Assembly: GCA_000226015.1 (NCBI GenBank)
Contig: JH154815.1
Span: forward strand, 97,628 to 160,772
From: Mnemiopsis leidyi
Lineage: Eukaryota; Ctenophora; Tentaculata; Lobata; Bolinopsidae
Direction: 5' to 3'
Length of the DNA stretch: 63,145 nt
Shown here: piece after piece, positions 14,414 through 28,000 of the stretch
Position numbering within the stretch: position 1 is the stretch's first letter
Layout: every line of letters starts with the position of its first letter
The notes under the pieces: model-generated
Databases searched by the model: none
What the model was told of the DNA's origin: nothing
Seen by the model: the letters and a program-made list of their open reading frames with translations, nothing else
Made by a program: the position numbers and the translations under genes

Positions 14414-14514
14414 TCCTGAAGCCCCTGAAGCATGCTACGGCTTAATATTCACTTTTAGTTTTGATTTTCTGTACAGGGCCACTTCACAGCAAACAAAAGC
14501 AAAAGCAGCGACCA

Positions 14515-14650
14515 CGCTCTCCTCCGGTCAAAAAACAACAAAATGTTACAGACACAAAAATCATACAAAAACAAAAACAACATCAACAACAAAATCAAGA
14601 ACAACAAGAACCATAACAATAACTACAAAAACAACAAGACAAACAAACTT
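14515..14650. repeat. A-rich, ACAACA-type low-complexity DNA
   Basis: Dominated by ACAAAA, CAACAA and AACAAG words. No coding or RNA signal seen. Confidence 0.8.
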
Positions 14651-16407
14651 GAATAGCTCCTAGAAATGTAAAAACCAGATGAGTTATACCCTCGTTTTGA
14701 CGCTGTAGTTGTCAGGAGTTGTCCAGGCACGAGTTTATAACAGAGTTACCGGGCCGGATAATCGAGTTTTTCAGATTACCCCCCTCCTGATCTAATCGCA
14801 GATTGAGTTTCAATTTAATGATGGGTTAAAGTGACACTGTCAGAGGAGCACTAACATTTAGGAAAGTTAAGGATTGTTTAATGACTGCATGTAGTACTGG
14901 TGGGGAGGCGACATAGCGCTAGAAGTGGGGTGGCAACCTACCACGCCCAATAGAAACCACGCAGGAAAGCGGGAGAATGATAAATCTCGATCTGTACGGT
15001 TATTTTGAAAATAAAATAAGTTTTCACTTGGCGTGTTGTCCAGCTCAGTAATTACAGGTTATACTGCTTCCCTGCCGCACAAGGTGCCGCCTAGCAACAC
15101 TTCCCCTGAGTTTTAAAGCTGGGTTAGACATCGCACCACGCTCCCCGACACATGGGAGTGAGGGCAGAGTTTATGGGCTTTCTTTTAAAGGGGAACGCTC
15201 AATGAGTTTAACGTGATTTCATCATATTCATACCATGATGTCACTGAGAATCGGTCGGATAAGAACGTAGCGGATTTTAAAACTTTCCCCAAGTTGTGGT
15301 AGTGACACCGGAGTTTTGATTACACCCCGTAATGCCGCTGACTTACACCCCTTCCTTTACCACACGTATTGATTCTCCCGTCCAGCATTAAGAAAGTCGG
15401 ACAAGGCACATTTTTATTGCCATCCCCACTCTCTTCTCGCCTCCCTGCTGACACACGATAACTCGCCTTTTACCGGTATTGGCCACCCCAAACATTCCCC
15501 CGGAGTTATTTAAATTATTTTACTTGCAAGTTGCTACTCCGAATATTTCCCCCCTCTCTCTACACACATGCGATTTCCGTGTTGACGTTTCCACGTAACG
15601 CATTATCAGTTTATTTCCGGTTTCTTCTCGTCCCACTTTCCAGTTTATGACGCAATGTCCCCTTCGTTACATAATATCATGGTGCTCTACGTGGCTCAAG
15701 TTTGCTGCCCTGCACACTCATTCCGCAGCTCCCGATCCGTCTATTTTAAGTTTCGCATACTTCGTCTTTATGAACATTTTCCTGTGTTAAAACTCACATG
15801 CTGTCGAGCTCGCGATTCCTTGCTTGGTACAAAGCCTCTCAAAGGTTGGCGAGGAGCCTGAATACCTGGGCTGTGTTGAAAGTATTTATCAGCAGATCTA
15901 GTTACCAGACTTCTCTGACCCTTTAACACGTGTTCATATTGTATTAAACGTGTATTACACGTGTTTATCACGTGTTTCATGTGTTTGTACACGTCCAGCT
16001 TGTACAGTTGTAAAAAATAGCGATATGTCTATGTTCGAGAAATCCAGTAGGAAGGTTGGAAAAACAACGTACTTGTAGTTTTAACCCTGGAGTACTTTCT
16101 TGAAGCCCGGAAATATTGGTGTCAAGAATTGAATTTTAGAATCTTCTGTTCTAGAATTACTTGGATCAAGGTCCTGCTTGGCACGCGCATATCAGGAATT
16201 GTAATTGTTTTAAATCTCCACATCTACATATATACTGTAATTGCAAAGCAGGCTAAGTTGACCTAGCAGTGTGCTTTTGGTGATTCCGTTGGACCCTCAT
16301 TTTGTTACACTTTCCCTTCTCTTGCTTTTCTATTATATTTCTCAGTAGAACCCAAATTTGATTATTCGAAATTCCCCGTCCCTCCATCTTGCTCCCTGAA
16401 CCTTCTG

Positions 16408-16639
16408 TCTACCAGACAACGTTCTGTCTCCCTGACAACGTTCTGTCTCCCTGACAACGTTCTGTCTCCCAGACAACGTTCTGTCTCCCTGACAACGTTC
16501 TGTCTCCCTGACAAAGTTCTGTCTCCCTGACAACGTTCTGTCTCCCTGACAACGTTCTGTCTCCCTGACAACGTTCTGTCTCCCTGACAACGTTCTGTCT
16601 CCCTGACAACGTTCTGTCTCCCTGACAACGTTCTGTCTT
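16408..16639. repeat. 19-bp minisatellite, about 12 copies
   Basis: The unit is CTCCCTGACAACGTTCTGT, with a few variants (CCAGAC for CCTGAC, AAAGTT for AACGTT). Because 19 is not a multiple of three and the unit has no stop on the minus strand, all three minus frames stay open across it. This produces overlapping false frames of 66 to 109 codons. Confidence 0.95.
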
Positions 16640-19600
16640 TCCGGCAATAAACGTGGTCTGTCACACCTCACCGCACTGAAGTCAAACGTCTCAAGTACAA
16701 TCTCCCGTTAATCGCCCTAATTACCCTAATTGCTCTCTAATTGCTCAATTACGGACACAGTGATAATATCAGTTTCGAATGACGCGGTTAATTGATTGAT
16801 GAGATGTGGGGGGATGCTGGGAAACCCTTTGTACTGGTGGCTAACGAGCTAATATTCACCGAGCTGGGCAAAGTGTCATCTTTTTGTCATCGTGTGTTAG
16901 AGGGGAGAAGTGCCGCTCGGGAAATATACAGTTTTTATCTGTTAACTGTTCCTTCCTTCCTTTACAGGAATGTTCGGTAAATAACTGAAGGACACGATCT
17001 TATATTTTATATTTATCCACATTGGCAAAAATTAATTTATCCTGCAGTCCTGCGCATTGCGCAATATAAGAATTTTTACAGGATTAATTTCGGATGAATC
17101 CAACCTGTAACCTTAAGTGGACCGATCCGCCTGATGTAATAGCTATAAGTAGCTATCTGTAATAGCTATCTTTGAATAATCAACTCAGTACTCAGTAGTT
17201 ATAGCACAATAGAACACCTGTCTGCGAGAATTGCTCTTATATAGAACTTAGGCGCCCTGGATTATTTCGTTTTATCGGCACATGCACATATTATATACCC
17301 GAGCATGCCTGTTCCAAGGAGTTAGGTGAGCTGATGATCGGAAGATAACTCTCCATCTAGATAGTGATAAGTCACAGACTGCTCAATTATCACGTACAGA
17401 GTCGAATTGCCTATGGAACCGTCGGAGCCAGCCTCTGTCAAGTTCAATTGTATTCTATCCGAGGATCTATTGTACAAAGATAGTGGAGGTGGTCTAGCGG
17501 TTTATTGGATCGATGCCAGGGATTAGAATATCCTTAGTCCTGCAGTTTGGTCTGATCTTCTGTTTGACTTTGAGTTCTCTTCAAATAATCCACCAAAATG
17601 TTGCCTTAGTCATCTTGGCATGTTCTCATTCTGATTCTTCTTCATTTTGAAATATTTATATTTAGATTCGCCGAGTTTTAGTGATTCAGATTTGTAGGAT
17701 TATGGAATTATTTGTGGCTTTTTTGGTCTTTTCTAGACTTAAGTTTTAGACATATTTGCCCGACCAGGAGAACGCTCAATTCTACACTGTACGGAAATAA
17801 TCAAATTTGGTAATGTTTCTTGGTCAATTTTTTGGAAAGAATTTGCGACATGAGCAAGAAACTGGACAAAATTGACCTTCTTTGATCTGGTGGGGGTTCC
17901 CTGGTAAATCCGTAGCGTTTATCAGACATGTCCTATCAGCACCTACTTATATATACTTATATAGAATGTTGTTGTAGTACGATTTCATGGAGGGGGAAGT
18001 CCCGCTTTCTTTTCATCTGACAAATCTGACATAATCTGATCTTCTACAAAATCCTCTACAGTTTATCCTACTAAAACCCGTACTAAGACACAACACTAAC
18101 GTAACTCTAACTGTAACCACATCACTAAATCACACTACACTGAAATAACGATTACAGCCCATGAACCTGCCACTTCACCTCCAACTACAGCTTGTTAAGC
18201 AGTACAAGTTCCATTCCACGTGCATCAGAACACGCGACTGCTTACTGCTTAGATCCCATGTTTGTACGCTGTAAAATCTGTGTGTGTTATTGCTGCTGCC
18301 CGTGTTTCATGTTGCAGCCCCAACTTTAACAGCTCCAACACTAGAAGGAACTGTCCTTGAGATCAGCTTTATTTTGGGCATCATTCTATTGCAGTTTGTA
18401 TGGTGTGTGCTATGGAGCAGCTTAAGATAAGACTGTAGTTTTAGTAGGTAAATATTTTCATGTTGATGATCTTTTGACTTTTTGATTCTTAAAAAGTTCC
18501 CGACTATTGATTTTAGTGTAGCCGCTTTTTCATCATGCTTCAGTTGTTTTCCCTCTTACTCAATGTTCTTATGAAAGGATTCCTCAATCTTTACTAAGTT
18601 TTTAGCCGTACACCGTACCTTATATAGACAAAAACCCAAAGTTTTATTTGTGCTCCTATTGAGCTATGCTATTGAGCTAGGCTATAAGTATCCCAGGGTC
18701 AGAAAGCTTACCCTCAGAGAATGTGACACTCTGATAGCCCTTGTCCTGATTCTATTTAACGGTATTCAGGGCTCCGCGACCTGTTGATAAGTTGTAGATA
18801 TCCGGTCAGCCTATAAGCTCTATATACGCATAGCTGGTAATGATATGAACGTTATTCTCCCTTGGCAAATTATCTCGTTTTTCTGTCCAGTTTTTCGTGT
18901 GCCACTGAAAAGTTACTGCAGTTAATCTGACAATTTGCCGATCTTACTTTAGATGCATTAAGAAAATGTACGTTAGAGTGGTTAGAGTGTGTGTACTGTG
19001 GGCTGAGTGGTTTGACCTCTGAATGTGATGATGTGTATGTGTGTGTGTGGGTGTGATTCTCTCTCTCTCTAGAAGGCATGTGAGGGTGAATCTGTCGCCA
19101 AATTAGTTGACCTCTGTGAACGGAAAGTGAGAGCTGGTGTTGTCAACACGAGTAATCCGACCTGGTAAAGGTCACGTGACCGTAGCGGGTGAAACCGACT
19201 TGTTACACGGTATCATGGGAACTTTCTGTGAAAATGTACGGCCTGTCCAGCCGGCTCAGCGATTTAAAGTGATACGTATGTGTCATATGTGTGTCTGTGT
19301 GCGTGTTGCTTCGGATTGTAGCAATTGTTGAGACATATTATTTAAATACCATGTTAAATTCGAGTCTGACTTAAATTTGTTGGGTGGAAGTGCAAGTTAC
19401 CGATCGGTTAAGCTAGGCCGGTCTCTATTTACAATTGTCTACCAGAAGACGGTAGTGTAGATCTTGCGTCTATGAATTAGCCGCGTTCCCTTCTTAGCCT
19501 CTCATTACACTCCTTTCCGTTATAGCGTTCCGAATGACTTGTCAAATTGTACTACCGCATGGAGGGCGCTGACTTGTAATTTATGTAGAGCCTTTTCAAC

Positions 19601-21175
19601 TGTAATCGTAAAAACACGCTGTGAGATTGCGCGCGTAGTGGCGCGCATCTCTGTATTACCCACGCTCTAACCATGTGCAAACAATATGCGGAAATAAAGT
19701 AGATGAACACCTGCGGCGGCGTCTAAATATAGAAGTGAAGGTATTACCTTGTGCAGTGATGGCCCAGTGATTATAGAGCAATCTTCCATCTATTATGTTC
19801 TCTTTAGGGACTGTAAATACGATTGAAATCGGAAAATTTGGACCTATAATCTTATAGATCATACTCCAATCGTACAAATTATGGGTCCATATTACCTCTC
19901 CTTAGTCAATATGGGTCGATTAACTTTTTTCGGCATACAACTGCGACACTATTTTGCTCCTTAGCGATGCCGTTAATTCCTTCTCCGTCCAACCAGACCC
20001 CAAGGCCTTTCCCACGTGACCTTGTCTTGTTCAATGGCAGGACAGGAATGCAGCTGCCTTCACCCCACACTCATACACTCGCAATGACACATATACAACG
20101 TTTCTCCGATCATTGGTAGCTGCCCCGTAACATGATCTCGTCCTAATTACACTCAAGATCTCCCTCTGTACTCCAAATACCGGCCTTTCTGACTTGTATT
20201 TTTATTGCATTTAGCTCTCAGCTATGTAAACATTACGGGACCTCCAATTGTAATTATTCGTAATTTCGGTCCTCATTGTCCTCTTCTTTCGCTCCTGCCG
20301 TCATACGGAGTGGTCAAAACAAGCTTTAAGAGTGGGGCCCCTATTCCTTAGCCACGGTATATACTCTCGACTATTATATTCTAGCTGTCTTGTAGTAGTC
20401 CTGGGCTTGGATAATTTGTTGTTTCATTCAGAATCGTTCTGTAATTATTTTCGTCTGGAGGTGAGGAAGGTCGTTAGTTTTGGAATCAACTGTTGGCATG
20501 TCAGGTGCTGCAATTTCCACATATTAGATTTCTGATTCCCTGGTTAAGCACTCGGAGCTCCCGGGTCTGCCTCATTTTATAATCACCCAAAATACTTAGC
20601 TGCTATGGTAGCCCTCAGACCTGATTTTTCTTGAATTCTTAGTTATTTTGTGCATTTCCATGAAGCTGTTTTTTACTAAATACGTACTTTGGAGTATAAA
20701 TGTAAGCGAGTGTGCCAAGAGACGCCTTAACGCATTCCAGCACACTTTCCCACTCACTCAGGAACACTTTACATTTTATCACGTACAACACTTAACAAAG
20801 CTTCACATCCTAAGTCACACCCTAATTTGGCACCTTAAACTAACATCAGTCATCACCCCCTCTTCATCATCAGCTTAACTTTGTAAGTGTAACGTTAAAC
20901 TTGGTGTTGTAACGAACCATAATGGAGGACGTAGCATATGACGTAACATGGGACGACGAACAGGAACATATGATATTTCTAAAACAGAGAAAGTAACGAC
21001 GTTACTCGGTCGCCATACCCAACATCTCTAATTGGCTGGAGCTTAATGTACACAATATGTTGACACGATGTCTTAATGAGAAGGTGTACAGTGTACACGC
21101 GTTGTACACTCACACACACGCGGGGTTACAATAGCTTCTTATCACGTCCAGGGTGCTGACAGGCCACCGCACCAA

Positions 21176-21240
21176 GGGGGTTTCCCGCCCTCCCTCGCTC
21201 TCTCCCTCGCTCTCTCTCCTTCTCCCTCTATCCTGTTCAA
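21176..21240. repeat. CT-rich low-complexity tract
   Basis: Repeats of CTCCCTCGCTCT grading into CTCT and CCTT runs, about 800 bp upstream of the PTBP start codon. In transcribed sequence such a tract would be a binding surface for PTB itself. Whether it is transcribed is unknown. Confidence 0.8.
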
Positions 21241-22017
21241 TCTTGGCCTTTTCCTCTCATTCCCTAACTTCTGCCTCTTCCAGTCGACTAGACTTGAACG
21301 TTAAGTGTCGTCGAATAATGCCCAGTTTGTTGGCCAGACATGGTGCGCTACCAAATACTGCCATGACAACGCTCTAAAATACCATGACAACCCAGTAAAT
21401 GTTACATGGGCCGCTAATTGTGCAACTCGTTAATAATCCCCGCGACTGTAGTCACCGTCAGTAGTGTCCTCGGCTCAACTCGATTTATCCGCGTTGTTAG
21501 TAGCAGACTGGAGAGTAGTATTTGTTTTTGTGTGGTGTTTGTAACGAAGTGGGGGAGGATTTATCTTTTTGTTGTAGAACGTCTGATAGGGAGGCTCTTT
21601 ACGTCACGTGACTACCTCAACATAAACAATAGACACTAGAGTGTAATTGAGATCGTCTATTTCAAGTAAACACAGCATTTCTAGCGAATAATGCGGCTCA
21701 TGAGATCTTACAACAGCCAGTTCGATTAGAGTTGAGAAATGTGCAGACTGAATGCTGAGCTGTGAACGGTCTATAGATTCGTGTTGACTGTTTGTGTGCG
21801 GGCGTGAGCCCTGAAAAATGACTCTCTTGGAAACAGTACAGACAGCTTAATTGTCAATGTGTGAGAATGAGATTTTGAGTCATCAAAATTGTCGCATTAC
21901 ATGCAAATCCGAGCCTCCGAACTATCAAGCGCCTTTATCAAGTTCCCAATTTGGTGAAGTTCGCACTTTTTCAGCACTCGACGCCGTACACAAGCTCTAG
22001 ACCAGCACACCCACAAA

Positions 22018-25000
22018 ATGAGCTGGACTTACCACGCCATGCTGCCTCCCAGTTTGGGCACCGTGCCAAGTTTCGGCGGGACGTTCCCCAATCTGGGAAA
22101 CCTGGCAGCCCCCCTCCTGTACCCCGGGAGCGGAGTACCGTCCCTCCCGGCTGTTTCCAGTGCTCCCATGCAGTGTTACTTTTTGGGGGAGGAACAGGCC
22201 CAACAGAATGGTAGGCACAAACAAAAAGACGCTGAAACAGCCTGCACTAGCAATCAGCTCTATATCTCTCACCCTCTCTTGACAAAAAGTACAATCTGAG
22301 AAATTTCTAAATATTGCAAACTTTGATCAGCGAGGTGGTTCCCAGGTCCAAATTTTTTGCCAAACATTGCACGAAACTTTTTAAAAAGATCCTTATTAAC
22401 TGTGAACGTAGACTTGCAATCCATAGAAGTCTTCATAGGACCTTTGCCTTGTTAACGGCTGGATTTTGCCATACGATTTGAAAGCTTGACAAAAATCAAA
22501 TTGCAAACTCGAAAAAGTGCATGAATTTCAGGACCTAGGAGCTGCCAAACTCACTCAGCCGCTGATTCCCTCTCTTGATAAAATCTCTTTTCCTTCTTGC
22601 TACTCTGCTTTACATGCCAGTGTGACACCTTTGTGTGACACGTGCCTATAAACGTGTATCCTACGTGACATTCACTTCTTCCAACGCTACTCTTTTACTG
22701 ACCCACTCTTAAAATCTATCTGTTAGTCGCATTGACTAACTTATCCTCATGATGCAATCTTTTCTTTCGAATAACGATAGACAAATAATCTGCTTACGCA
22801 AAAAGTGTAAAAGCGAAGAGGAGATTACTGTAGAAAATTAATTCAATTAAGTGCACGGATCCAAACTTCGCATTTTTCAAGTCTGCCCCACAGGTCGTAA
22901 TCTGTTTACATAAGGCGACGAGTTGCCGTCAAATATCCAGAATATTTTCCAGTAATGATACAGCTATGATGCTGTCTAAATATACAACACGTACTATAAA
23001 TACACACGATCCCCCTAAATGCTTTTCCCTTTGAAACCTTGCCATATCGTGTCCGGCCGATTTTATTTCTCTTGGATTGCGAGACTAATCCTCCTATCCA
23101 CATTCCACGTCCGAAAAAACACACTCGATACTCATGCTCTACAGCATTGAGACGAGGAATGCCGCATAGGAATTGTTCGCTAACTTTCACCGAGTTTTTC
23201 TCTTCACACTTTTCTCTGGAAGGCGTCTTAGCCAGACAGATATATCATTTGACAAGCCTCGTAGATTCTTGCTACTTTTTAACTTGATTTCTAGCGATTT
23301 ACACCGCTCAAATTTGTACTGTATTTTGTCGGTCGGAGATCCGCATACTTCCGACTTTTCCCAAAACTTTGAAATTACATTTACACCACTTCAAAGTTTC
23401 CAAGTTTTATTTAAATTCTGTCCTAATGCACACATGTATTTACCAGATTTTCTCAATATTTGTCGCTAACTTTGTGACTTTGTTTTAGGGCCGGTTATTG
23501 AGATTGTAAACAGGAAGACAAATGTTTCATTTGATGTAGATCCAGCAGAAACTAATGAAGCTAAAAAGGTGAGTCCTTGCATTTTCTGGTCACCCAATTT
23601 AATGACATTTCTTTTAATGTTTGATTGATATTTTGATTGGTTTATCTGTCAGTTTCTGATTATTTTTATTATCACTAGTCATCACTACCCCTTTAAAATG
23701 GATTCGATCATGCCTAATTGAAGTTCTGATAAGCGTGATTGGCAATGTCCTATTTTTGATCATTACTAAAATATATATTCACATTTCTCAAGGACAATGT
23801 ATTCGTACCAGAAATTCTCCTACAAAATATTGTCAAGCTATCACATTACAAGTTCACCAATATCTTCTTGCAACTCAGTAAACCAGTAGTATTTGTATAC
23901 CTCTCTAGACTTGTAAGGCTAACTCCAGCTCCGGGGGGAAGGTCTGGTGGAGCCGATCTCCACTTTTCTAGGTTCCGGAACTCATACTAACCAACCATCA
24001 GCCCGACAAGTGCTGTGTACATTTACCTTAGACTAACTCACCGCTCATCTTTACACAGCACTACAATTTCGCAAGTCTGGGTTCTCTCTTCTGATTGGAC
24101 TGTTTTTGTCACGTGACTTGGTTCTTGCTTTCTGATTGACTGCCCAATCTCTCACGTGTCGTATTCAGTCAACACTCAAGCTAGCGATGTATCCCCTCAC
24201 TTTTTACTCTCCTTTCTGTTGTTTCAAGCTTCTCTCAGCGATCTCTAGCTATGAACTCTGTAGAGGTCTTTCCCCTTCATAACAAAGAAACTTTTTTACC
24301 TTTTACTGGTCATGTGACCTTCCCTGATCACGTGACTCTTGGTTGCTATCCAGACTCTGCCCAGCAGGTTGACATTTACTTTACCTTTAATATAAACCAA
24401 GATTCTGTTCGTGATTTTCTTGATTTGACCAGTTGTAGCCATCTGTTTCTGAGCAGCTGCCAATCCGCACATCAGACTGTTGTTGAATCAACGCAAACTA
24501 AGCAACTCTTTTACGGTGACAGATTTCTCAACATTTCGCTTCAGCTCTAAACGATTTAGTCGTTAGTCCTTTGTAGTCATTACCGCATTGACATGTTTTC
24601 AGCTCATCCTCACCCTGACACTCATCCTTACCTTTACACCCATCCTTACCCTTACACTCATCCTTTCCCTGACACTTTCAGCTGAAGTTGGATATGCAGA
24701 GAAGTATACAGCCCACCCAGGTGGTCCACGTGAGGAATGCGCCGGAAGACATCACCGCTCTCGACCTCTGTATCCTGGCCATGAAGTTCGGAACTGTTAT
24801 CAACACCCTCATCATGCGTCAGAAAGGACAGGTACAATCTTGTTTGTCTTGAAAGTGGTAATGTCGATATTATCGGTTGTGTATGGTATTACTTACGGAT
24901 TCACCCGATCTTAGATTAAGTACAAAAATTGCCTAAAAAATTGCCTAAAAAATTTATGCCAAGATATTATTTTTCCTACAGAATGCAATCTAGTCCAATC

Positions 25001-28000
25001 ATGTTTTTGTTTTCTGCGAAGATTTTAAACTATAAACTTCGCCCGGAGCTGCCGACAAACCAGCCCCGCACTGAAATGTGACAACATAATCGGTTTATCT
25101 AACTCTAACGACATCTTAATCCACTTTCAAACCAAACCGCGAGCCCTTGTCCTTTCTTTAGTCGTATAAGAGAAGTTAGACAATTTCCATGCGTTCTCGC
25201 ATCATTGTCCTGTACTGAATATTTCGCAAAACAACTCCTTTTCTGGCATAAATACGAGAATTGTTAATCATTCGTCCAAACGAGCACTATGACTGTAACT
25301 TTAAACACATCTATTGTTCGCGTTACGTGGCAGGAGGGACCACCAAAATAAGAACTAAATTCCATTCTACCAGTCAGGAATTTTAGCCCTCCCCAATTGA
25401 TTATCCTACTGTAACTTCAAACCGTGGAGGTGCTGATGAGTTATGGTTGTTCTTAGTTCTGACTTGAGACAGCTCGCAGAGCAGAAGCCTGGTCCTAATT
25501 AATGAAACCCAACCCTGGACCCGACCCCAATCCGCTACCGTTCCTCCTAATAACGTGTCATTTCGTAGCACCATGCGAAAACTCAAAACTTTTATCACTG
25601 TTCCCCATAATATTCCCGGTCCTTAGTATAACCGACTTTTCAGGCGTTTATAGAATTCGCGGAGGAGTCACAAGCGATAGCGTTCGTGAACTACCACAAC
25701 TATGTCCCGGCCATTGTGAGGAGCAAGCATGTGTTTATCCAGCTCTCCACCCACAGCCACCTGAAAACTAACGCCGAGTCTCAGAGCGCCACTCAAGCCG
25801 CCCTCAACGCCCTTGCATCGTGTAAGTCAACCTGGACCCTACGTGTTTTTACTCTTCATTCTTCAGTTTAATGAAAATTCTTTCTGGTTGTTCCAACACT
25901 CTCCCCACACTCCAATACTTTGAACTTCTAACCCCACTCTCCCCCCTCAGACCCCGGGGCCCAGACACCCAGTGCGATGCCCCCCGCCATCCCTCAGATA
26001 GTTTCCTCCTCCGCTCTTTCCACCGCTCAGATGTTGCCCCTCCAAGAGGGCTGCATCCTCCACCTCATCATAGAGAGAGCCATCTACAGTGTCACTCTAG
26101 ACACCCTCTATCAGATATTCTCCAGGTAGGATTTTCTTACTGAATTAGCTGGAGTTAAGTTAGTTGAAATTTAGGAGCTCTCTCGGCTTTGCAATTGTAA
26201 GAATGAATCAAGAGGTTAAGGATTATAATTGTTAGTTAGATTTCAGTTAGATCAATTAAAACTGAACGTATGAAATTATTTTGCTTTTAAGTCGTTATAT
26301 TTTCCCTTGTTTGACTCTTAATCACTTCATCTTCAGATTTGGTCCAGTAGCAAAGATAGTTACTTTCAACAAAAACTCAGAGTTTCAAGGATTTGTGCAG
26401 TACGTCGATCAGCTTTCAGCCATGGCTGCCTTGAATGTAAGTTTTTTTTTCCTAAAATAAACATTTTCTTAAAGCATTCTGATTCGTCAATGCGACTCCA
26501 AATTTTGCTTTCATAATAACCCGTTTGGTTTTTCCTGGAATTTTTTACCGGTGACAAATCATTGTTCGGAGAAATATTTTGATTTGATTAAAGTTTGCAT
26601 TAATTCTGTTCCTAGTTTATTTGTACAAACTGCCACGCAAAGTATCCCCTCCAGTCATTTCCCGAATGTAAATTAAATTCGACGTGTAAAGGATTATTTA
26701 TCATAATTCTATTAGCAAAAAATAACACCACTCGAAGTTGTTGAAATAATTCATCTGGACTTACACCAGAAAAGTTTCCCAATCAACCAACCAATTATCG
26801 ACTAATTAACTGCACCCCACAGTCGCTGAACAACCAAAACGTGTACTCGGGTTGCTGCACTCTCCGTCTATCCGACACTAAGATGAAGGACCTGGACGTC
26901 AAGAGTAACTCGGACAAAGCCCGAGACTACACCAAGGAACCTCCCCAGTACATGAGAAGCGCTCCTCGGCTGGACAACTTCCCCATTTTCAGTGAGTCTA
27001 ACGCATTCTCTGATGTGGGAGTTGTGAATTTCAGTGAGTCAAACGCTTTCCTTATATCAGATTATTATATTTCAGTAGATCGAATGCTTTCGCTAAATCC
27101 AAATTGTAAAAAGTCGTCCCTTATAACTTTTTTGATTCCCCAGGTCCTATCCAGAATCCAGGAGCTATCCAAGGATTGCAATACACGCCCATGATCCAGC
27201 CTCAACTGACAGCTTACCCCTCGCTAGCCCCCTCCAACCCAGTACAGACGATCGCTACAACCCCTAGTACTATCACCACTCCTACATTATCTCCACTAAG
27301 CTATGATAAGATGTTACTGCCTAATAACTTTAAGTGTAAGTATTTGTCTGTTATTCGAGTTGATTTTGAATGAAAAGCGAATTTGAATTAGAATTTACCT
27401 CTGATGTAGACAAAAAAGCATTCTTTGTCCAGGGTTCTGTCTCTAAACACTACGGACTTTAGTTTTATGATTGTTTGTTATCAGCCGCATTACAGATTGT
27501 CACCTGTAAACCAGTAAAGCCGATAACAACTATAAAACTTTAGTCAAACTACCGACCTCCCTCTCAAAATACTAACTTAAATCTCCTCCCAGTTATCACT
27601 GCCACCACGCTGCCGCCCCACCCTCAACTTGGTTACACCATCTCGTCAGTTCTGCTCGTCAGTAACCTAGCTGAATGTGTAAGTACCCAGATCTTACTAC
27701 CTTCTCCTTTACGTAAACCTACAGTAAAGAAGCTACTGTTCGGGCTTCTTCCTTATTTTGTAGGTACTGTTGCTGTTGGGAAAGTTTTGTGCTTGGTTTC
27801 ACGCTTGCGCGTGTTACTGCACGTGCAAGAAAAGCCGCGCAAGGCTCTCCTGGCAGTATCAGTGCTTACTGTTCGCTACCTGTACATGTGATACCCTTCA
27901 GTCTTGTCATAAAACCGTAATATTATGTGATCAACATTGATAAAATTATCTGATCTCTCGATCGTGCTGTGATTTGCTATTTAATCGTAACACTTTGTGT

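Larger units (their letters stand above)
61..21960. other. about 22 kb without a supportable gene
   Basis: All open frames here are short (about 110 codons or less), lack recognisable domains and do not join through splice sites into a known protein. The longest ones lie inside minisatellites. The stretch holds simple repeats, minisatellites, a perfect hairpin and many CACGTG and CCAAT motifs, several in promoter-like clusters, listed separately. It may include 5' untranslated exons or distal regulatory DNA of the PTBP gene that begins at 22018. Untranslated exons and noncoding RNAs cannot be recognised from sequence alone, so absence of genes is not proven. Confidence 0.6.

Noticed and set aside
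16342..16671. Minus-strand frames of 66, 100 and 109 codons with a GDRTLSGRQNVVRETE-like repeat
   Set aside because: Produced by the 19-bp minisatellite, which is open in all three frames.
17484..17550. tRNA gene suggested by TGGTCTAGCGGT
   Set aside because: Only the A box is good; the supposed B box (GGATTAGAATATCC) is degenerate and no acceptor stem pairs.
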